This document shows, piece by piece, positions 26,201 to 28,937 of a stretch of 28,937 nt of DNA; the first letter of the stretch is position 1, and each line of letters opens with the position of its first letter. The stretch comes from Perlabentimonas sp964490015 (GTDB lineage: Bacteria; Bacteroidota; Bacteroidia; Bacteroidales; Tenuifilaceae): contig CAZBBA010000051.1 of the NCBI GenBank assembly GCA_964490015.1, positions 1-28,937 of the forward strand, read 5' to 3'. The translations under genes and the position numbers were made by a program. Under the pieces are notes generated by a model. The model saw nothing but the letters and a program-made list of their open reading frames with translations, was not told the DNA's origin and searched no databases.

Positions 26201-27497
26201 GAAAGCACTTTCCGAAAACGAAGAGTTCACCATTTGCGAAAGGGCAACAAATCTGCTATTCCGTATCTACGACAACATCGAGCAAGCTCCAGTTGCAGGG
26301 AATATTAAGTGGTATCGCGACAATGCCGAAACCCCGGTTGCAGCCACCACGCTCAACAACTACCCAGTAACAGGCAACTACTACGTGGTATACAAGCATA
26401 GCAGCTGCTCCGATTACATCTCCGATCCAATTCTGGTAACCGTTGTTGAACGACCCGTAAAACCGGTTATTACATTTGAGGGCTCACAGGAACTCTGCGA
26501 AGGCGAATTTGCCACGCTAACCACTTCCGATAGCTATGGCTACTACAGATGGTACGATGTTGGCGATGGAGCTACAATAATCCCCGGCATGAATTCCAAC
26601 GCCCTTGAGGTGTACCACAGCGGAACTTTCAGGGTTGAGGTTTCTACCGCACCGTTTAATCCTAACGTGCCTGTATGTTCAGAGTATTCTGATGATTTTC
26701 AGATTAAACTCAATATTCACTATAGGCCCAATACGCCAAACGGCTTCGATCGCGTGGATAGAGTGCTATGCAACCCAGGCCCTGCACAAATGGAACTTTA
26801 CCTTGTAGAGGATAATGTTTGGTATCAGCTATTCGATTGGTATACCAAACTTCCAACGGGCGAGGCCCAACTAGGTGGCAACCAGGGCAACATGATTCTC
26901 ACCTCTGGTGAACTCACCGAAGATTCCAGACTGGGAATTATGGCGTGGCGAAATGGGGTTGAAACCTGTGAACCAGTTTACTCAACTACCTACCGCGAGG
27001 TAACAGTTCACGACCTGTACATCGATGTGAATGGCAATACCCTTATTGCATCAATTACTCCAAATAGGGTTAATAGCTACCAGTGGTATAGGAATAACCG
27101 GATTATTACCCGTGGCGGAAATTCGCAAACCCTCAATATTTACGACGATGCAACTTATAAAGTAGTTGTAATAACCTACGATGGATGCGTTCTTGAGTCA
27201 TCGCTAGGTCGTGGTGAAGAGCCTGCCGATGAGGGCAAGACAACAATTACATCACTTTCTCTATTCCCCAACCCAGCATCGGAAAGGATTACCCTTAACT
27301 TTACCAGCGCCGATAAGGGCGATGTTCGCATCCGCATTCTAAACCTTAACGGTGAGGTTCTTTACGATAAGGAAATCGCTAAAACCGATACCGAGCTGAT
27401 TCACGAGATATCTGTGAAATCGCTTAATACCGGATCGTACATTATCCACATTATTGGCGAAAAAGATGTGAAAGTTCAACGGTTCTTAAAATTCTAA
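20283..27497 (+). CDS. Giant modular T9SS-sorted surface/secreted protein
   Basis: 2404 aa. The signal peptide is about residues 1-30 (LMVLLFISATPFAQAQ). The C-terminal type A T9SS sorting domain is about 2320-2404: SLSLFPNPASERITLNF, then VRIRILNLNGEVLYDKE and GSYIIHIIGEKDVKVQRFLK. It should therefore cross the outer membrane by T9SS. The middle is all-beta and built from three recurring modules. B is jelly-roll/reelin-like, with YSTDNGVSW-type and HFRWIQ-type strands (starting near 165, 535, 770, 1195, 1560). C contains FPAGTEFYFALN-type and NPxxGxPV-type strands (near 315, 935, 1340, perhaps 1705). A contains WPSDVKFAAVV-type strands (near 425, 640, 1069, 1461). Ig-like domains follow (ITFEGSQELCEGEFATLTTS, then YQWYRNNRIITRGGNSQTL). 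No catalytic motif was seen, so adhesin or matrix scaffold is the best guess. Confidence 0.85.
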   Translation: MKNYTQKLFSILATGLMVLLFISATPFAQAQTPDMTIQGFLDANEATITSAYPGDQISVVVHGNVGFNFTTIATRYALVNSVYFNSQGQNGLNFPISTVAVNDVGTHKEIVIKATIPHNIPKANYALHQLRVLCVTSGTSINFGEFAISNLNVIDSYNNSELALTGGYRDDYWNGSTWIDFFSFNSAGPRHFTTPTFNVHTATNSTVSYEIRRTSAAVPPAGSEILFEYSTNGETWVEINTIKLDMGTSWPASAIEHDVVAGMVSANTQFRFRQKYAAYTANTHTWEIRNFIINVPASNNNFDETPTQNLTINPPSYTIALTNPGSSPFEIGTNIGVTISNVRGKFPDGTKFERYLWNSSSAPNDRTHFGVLTSGPINAQTFSVNTPFILGSTLFIGLRAENSEGILHETWTGAFTTQNVSIAITDVDYTEPIEDAGGEATSPGKEISVDYNINGDFATPNINVVLEYQMNSTWYTLATKVAEPSSTGTISGTLPFMQLATSLPIRVRLVNTSIIGYQNQTIARSNATYEVGPFTVEEGSRFGFQIYGEVHQNQNVSIEYSTDNGVSWNTLGTKAVIAGFKGFIFHYAVDLYSIPVTGNVKFRPAQSGSEGSIDAVIIGHRLEKPLVMPTISSNTSIAIINPSLTIGDMYVVNGDAIAENGYFEYETQYTLEYATRGLWPTDTYFAFVFERNNKYLVLAESNLQGERSVTFTVPSKDQLADYFGVNLGSNENFTIKGYAYSRNASFGGYQNLRLYLQSQIVHQADIIKKSGDNSPFYFNGTDERYAITRAYDLSNMVEPVMLEFWYYGGINTATLQTLPRIQVSTDNGVSYTDLEITQESSPSTLSYHDINRLEKSGGWYKYSIPIPTQFLTAETHFRWIQMINSGWWQVYIYNDNTYDPKIIGVNNEIPFYDKFPASQTMNFVIDGITCADYSDSFDDYSWELVDEDLLPILDPAAVAGEQFKFAFEYNASGATEPSFPAGTEFYFALNTTGSVPVVNPENGDPVIFGPYQAIGNLIEQTVTMPNFVETGVYYIIAYADITEEEPSCSWNAIVKTDLFVENKQAENASKLEINKPIANDVFGINEVFTATYSTYGPWPSDVKFAAVVKANINSNGQEQYQVLDVATATGLGKLMENLEMIDFPWWYTHLTDPTQSKYIEDYQLGVVAFQGDELIMGNTEFGPLTKDDFIIFQGAPDLQNWIEVEGDRQFLTKAFDLSGMKNVVLEFSYWADNITVSSSTLPQLLVSIDGGQTFAPLAVDSNFGDLGFLGNNETNKTYSVSIPESYITSATHFMWKQQVNGGAGKDRWAIGSNIKVKSGTSNIYDGHQQFVAIKLTWPKLGNYTWSLVEADGLEPTLFNGSDFEYSWSINLDPITSQPLEALPTGTTVEFFLWDSGDFVLDPSTGNPISLGVVNATGVFEASIPFLTDRGVYGVRAIATRNDDVYDVATVKSISIFNDVIRATLVETNPVVFAGDRIEVKGTLENTTNVSDYDNIWFNLILNNGGQFWLLDAKQGLNANFTADLHPSISGNLPYAIIATADNPLGATGEPINLAGGLMLDATDMNGNYSNFDWGNNSFELNFWGSMQQIYTNNNGNNWDLTKQSALRFKVKMEKELAELTDDQKLVLAYSIDGGITFTNLASYPDARFTDPLFFNNEDLEDWFNEMIQIPAAAKTKATILRWRVEESKGYAMVKDIELIPFEDFYWVPLQPITSTMNITQQRVDLMAKNLTVCPDGTVEFTYNVRGRFSEQSEFTLQSSAGPITIGNKDIKFSGITEGTGDISLNLGLLDNPISGTNVQFILNAKDFKFDETPFTVSGNWSELGVEIIPFIEDFMPSISAQTLGNSEYYSCTDEERVVVISNIKEYFTYQLRNVVSGELMGNAVFVDTNDNDLMNGNTYPYYNPAGDGGNGTLEISIGAISERTVVEVVVTSHNAEGDLTCQTLVVNDQATFNTRNLTIQYTWSGSDIGSNYWKALSENEEFTICERATNLLFRIYDNIEQAPVAGNIKWYRDNAETPVAATTLNNYPVTGNYYVVYKHSSCSDYISDPILVTVVERPVKPVITFEGSQELCEGEFATLTTSDSYGYYRWYDVGDGATIIPGMNSNALEVYHSGTFRVEVSTAPFNPNVPVCSEYSDDFQIKLNIHYRPNTPNGFDRVDRVLCNPGPAQMELYLVEDNVWYQLFDWYTKLPTGEAQLGGNQGNMILTSGELTEDSRLGIMAWRNGVETCEPVYSTTYREVTVHDLYIDVNGNTLIASITPNRVNSYQWYRNNRIITRGGNSQTLNIYDDATYKVVVITYDGCVLESSLGRGEEPADEGKTTITSLSLFPNPASERITLNFTSADKGDVRIRILNLNGEVLYDKEIAKTDTELIHEISVKSLNTGSYIIHIIGEKDVKVQRFLKF

Positions 27498-27509
27498 AAA
27501 GCAATAATC

Positions 27510-27917
27510 ATGAGTAAAATAAAAACAATAATTGCCTTCTTCGGAATTGCTATTCTGATGAATGCCTGCATGAAACCCGAAGAGCCAACGAATGTGCAAA
27601 TTCTTACCGGCGAATGGAACGTGAGGAGCGTTATTGCCGATGGAGAGGTGAATTTCCCTGACCAAACATTCCTTCAAAATTCCGTTCTTCACCTCGATCG
27701 CAACGCCACATTCCTATTCATAAATGTTGATGGCAGGGCAAAGGCGGGAACATGGACTGCCACCGACACGGAGCTGAGCCTTGCCGATCCCGTTGAGGGA
27801 AATATCACCTTTTCTATTATCTACGCCAGCTACGATAAGCTGCATGTTGTTCACACTATAAGCAAGCAGCTAACTGGCGGAATAGAAATACGATACCTGT
27901 TTGAGCGTATAAGGTAA
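27510..27917 (+). CDS. Small lipoprotein, lipocalin-like
   Basis: 135 aa. The lipoprotein signal is MSKIKTIIAFFGIAILMNAC with lipobox MNAC and C20 lipidated. The mature part begins LTGEWNVRSVIADGEVNF and continues with alternating strands (SVLHLDRNATFLFINVDGRA, GTWTATDTELSLADP, ITFSIIYASYDKLHVVHTIS). The G-x-W start and the T-W-x3-D-x2-L pattern resemble the small lipocalin-like domains common in Bacteroidota lipoproteins. It is 12 bp after the giant cargo gene and before a strong terminator, so it is the third gene of that operon. It may be an anchor or accessory factor for the cargo. This is inference from position only. Confidence 0.75.
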   Translation: MSKIKTIIAFFGIAILMNACMKPEEPTNVQILTGEWNVRSVIADGEVNFPDQTFLQNSVLHLDRNATFLFINVDGRAKAGTWTATDTELSLADPVEGNITFSIIYASYDKLHVVHTISKQLTGGIEIRYLFERIR

Positions 27918-27935
27918 TCCGTTGAACTATGGATG

Positions 27936-27972
27936 AAAAAAGGGGCGCCCTGGATTGGGCGCCCCTTTTTTT
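27936..27972 (+). terminator. Terminator of the envelope operon
   Basis: GGGGCGCCC (27942-27950) pairs with GGGCGCCCC (27957-27965) around a 6-nt loop, flanked by AAAAAA before and TTTTTTT after. It lies 19 nt past the lipoprotein stop and may also work on the minus strand. Confidence 0.92.
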
Positions 27973-28179
27973 GCCCTCCATCAAGAAAGAATATCACATG
28001 TTTACATGCCAATTTGGGTGTTTGCAAATTAACAAATCTATTTATCGGCTATAAATTAGCCAGTTACTTAAACTTCTGGGATATTTTTAGACTCACACTT
28101 TCATATAACAAATTCTCACCCTTAACATGTAAAACTTCACCTCCAGCCTCATTAAATAGTTCTAAGGATTTCTCCCCAA

Positions 28180-28187
28180 TACTTTTG
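28180..28187 (+). promoter_or_regulatory. Candidate -7 element for the TonB-dependent receptor gene
   Basis: TACTTTTG matches TAnnTTTG and ends 25 nt before the ATG at 28213. No clear -33 TTTG is found. Confidence 0.35.
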
Positions 28188-28212
28188 CTCTCGTAAACTA
28201 AACCATAAAAAA

Positions 28213-28937
28213 ATGAAAACACTAAAAAACCACAAGAAGTCCATTCACTTGCTAGCCATAATGTTATTATGCTCGCTTGCAACGTTTTCGCAAAACGAAT
28301 TGAAGCAAACAGTAAAAGGAGTAATTGTTGATACCGATTCAAAAATGCCCCTAATAGGAGCAACGGTAATCGTGCAAGGAACCAACCCAATGTTGGGCAC
28401 TACAGCAGATCTGGATGGTAATTTTCGCTTTGAGGCTGTTCCAGTTGGTCGTCATAATTTTATTTTCACTTATGTGGGCTACGAGACATTTACACTCTCC
28501 GAAGTGATGGTCAGTTCTGGTAAGGAGGTTGTGCTCAACATCGAGCTAAAAGAATCGTCGATGACAATAGGCGAGGTAGTTGTAAAGGCAAGTAGCACAA
28601 ATAAGGACAGACCCGTTAACTCAATGGCAACTCTTAGCGCACGCACATTCAGCGTGGAAGAGGCAAGCCGCTATGCAGGAGGGTTAGACGACCCTGCCCG
28701 TTTGGCAGCAGGTTTTGCAGGCGTTGCCACAACCCAAACCACCAATAATGCCATTATTATCCGCGGGAATTCTCCCCGTGGTGTTTTGTGGCGAGTAGAA
28801 GGGGTTGATGTTCCAGCAACATTCCATTTCCCCAATGTGGATTTTGTGGGAGGCGGAGGTTACACTGTTTTCAGCAGTCAGATGCTTCGTAATTCCGATT
28901 TCTATACAGGAGCATTCCCTGCGGAGTACGGCAATTC
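28213..28937 (+). CDS. TonB-dependent receptor, N-terminal part (cut by window end)
   Basis: The first 241 codons are present, and the frame runs off the window. Domains in order are a signal peptide (MKTLKNHKKSIHLLAIMLLC, then SLATFSQ), then a carboxypeptidase-regulatory-like beta-sandwich at about 30-115 (KGVIVDTDSKMPLIGATVIV, then GTTADLDGNFRFEAVPVGRH, YVGYETF). The start of the plug follows from about 120: IGEVVVKASS, NNAIIIRGNSPRGVLWRVEG and VDVPATFHF, with FSSQMLRNSDFYTGAFPAEY matching plug-domain patterns. It is an outer membrane active transporter powered by TonB/ExbBD. The substrate cannot be read. Whether a SusD partner follows is outside the window. It is preceded by a terminator, so it has its own promoter. 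Confidence 0.9.
   Translation, partial: MKTLKNHKKSIHLLAIMLLCSLATFSQNELKQTVKGVIVDTDSKMPLIGATVIVQGTNPMLGTTADLDGNFRFEAVPVGRHNFIFTYVGYETFTLSEVMVSSGKEVVLNIELKESSMTIGEVVVKASSTNKDRPVNSMATLSARTFSVEEASRYAGGLDDPARLAAGFAGVATTQTTNNAIIIRGNSPRGVLWRVEGVDVPATFHFPNVDFVGGGGYTVFSSQMLRNSDFYTGAFPAEYGN

Noticed and set aside
27933..28390. Overlapping small frames before and across the TonB receptor start
   Set aside because: The plus frame starts inside the terminator and has no RBS. The minus frame is antisense to the receptor signal peptide.

Overview
The window reads as chromosome of a Bacteroidota bacterium, most likely Bacteroidales or Marinilabiliales. The evidence is a sphingolipid-type serine palmitoyltransferase, a short primary sigma factor with no region 1.1, the conserved block bamD - Bacteroidota-type omega - coaBC - DUF4835 - recN, a giant protein with a C-terminal type IX secretion (T9SS) sorting domain, a TonB-dependent receptor with an N-terminal carboxypeptidase-regulatory-like domain, weak Shine-Dalgarno sequences, and several TAnnTTTG promoter elements. 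Genus cannot be read from this sequence alone.

Layout. (1) 1-3660 is an accessory, decaying strip, all on the minus strand. It holds a degenerate IS4-family transposase cut by the window edge, a RecA/DnaB-like mini-ATPase followed by a frameshifted P-loop-less relative, a WDW-repeat protein with a strong promoter/RBS, an unknown 119-aa protein, and a frameshifted unknown gene against a tRNA terminator. (2) 3650-4200 holds two tRNA-Leu genes (CAG, GAG), a terminator, and a 107-bp tandem repeat that copies the 5' end of tRNA-Leu(CAG). (3) 4299-6477 holds a YgjV-like membrane protein and serine palmitoyltransferase. (4) 6737-11757 (+) is the housekeeping run bamD, rpoZ, coaBC, DUF4835 and recN, followed by fabI with its own promoter. 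(5) 12782-15826 (-) holds the primary sigma factor, an HtrA/Deg protease and a SiaC/DUF1987 protein. (6) 16009-19219 (-) is the classical translation operon thrS-infC-rpmI-rplT; infC has no canonical start codon and appears to begin at AUU (or AUA). (7) 19616-27917 (+) is a three-gene envelope operon: small beta-barrel protein, 2404-aa modular T9SS cargo, and small lipoprotein, closed by a strong terminator. (8) 28213 to the window end is the start of a TonB-dependent receptor.

The core genes are ordinary. The parts that merit a second look are the giant modular protein with its two small envelope partners, the tRNA-derived tandem repeat, the non-AUG infC start, and the broken ATPase pair in the accessory strip. 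No CRISPR array, complete prophage, integrase or rRNA gene was seen.
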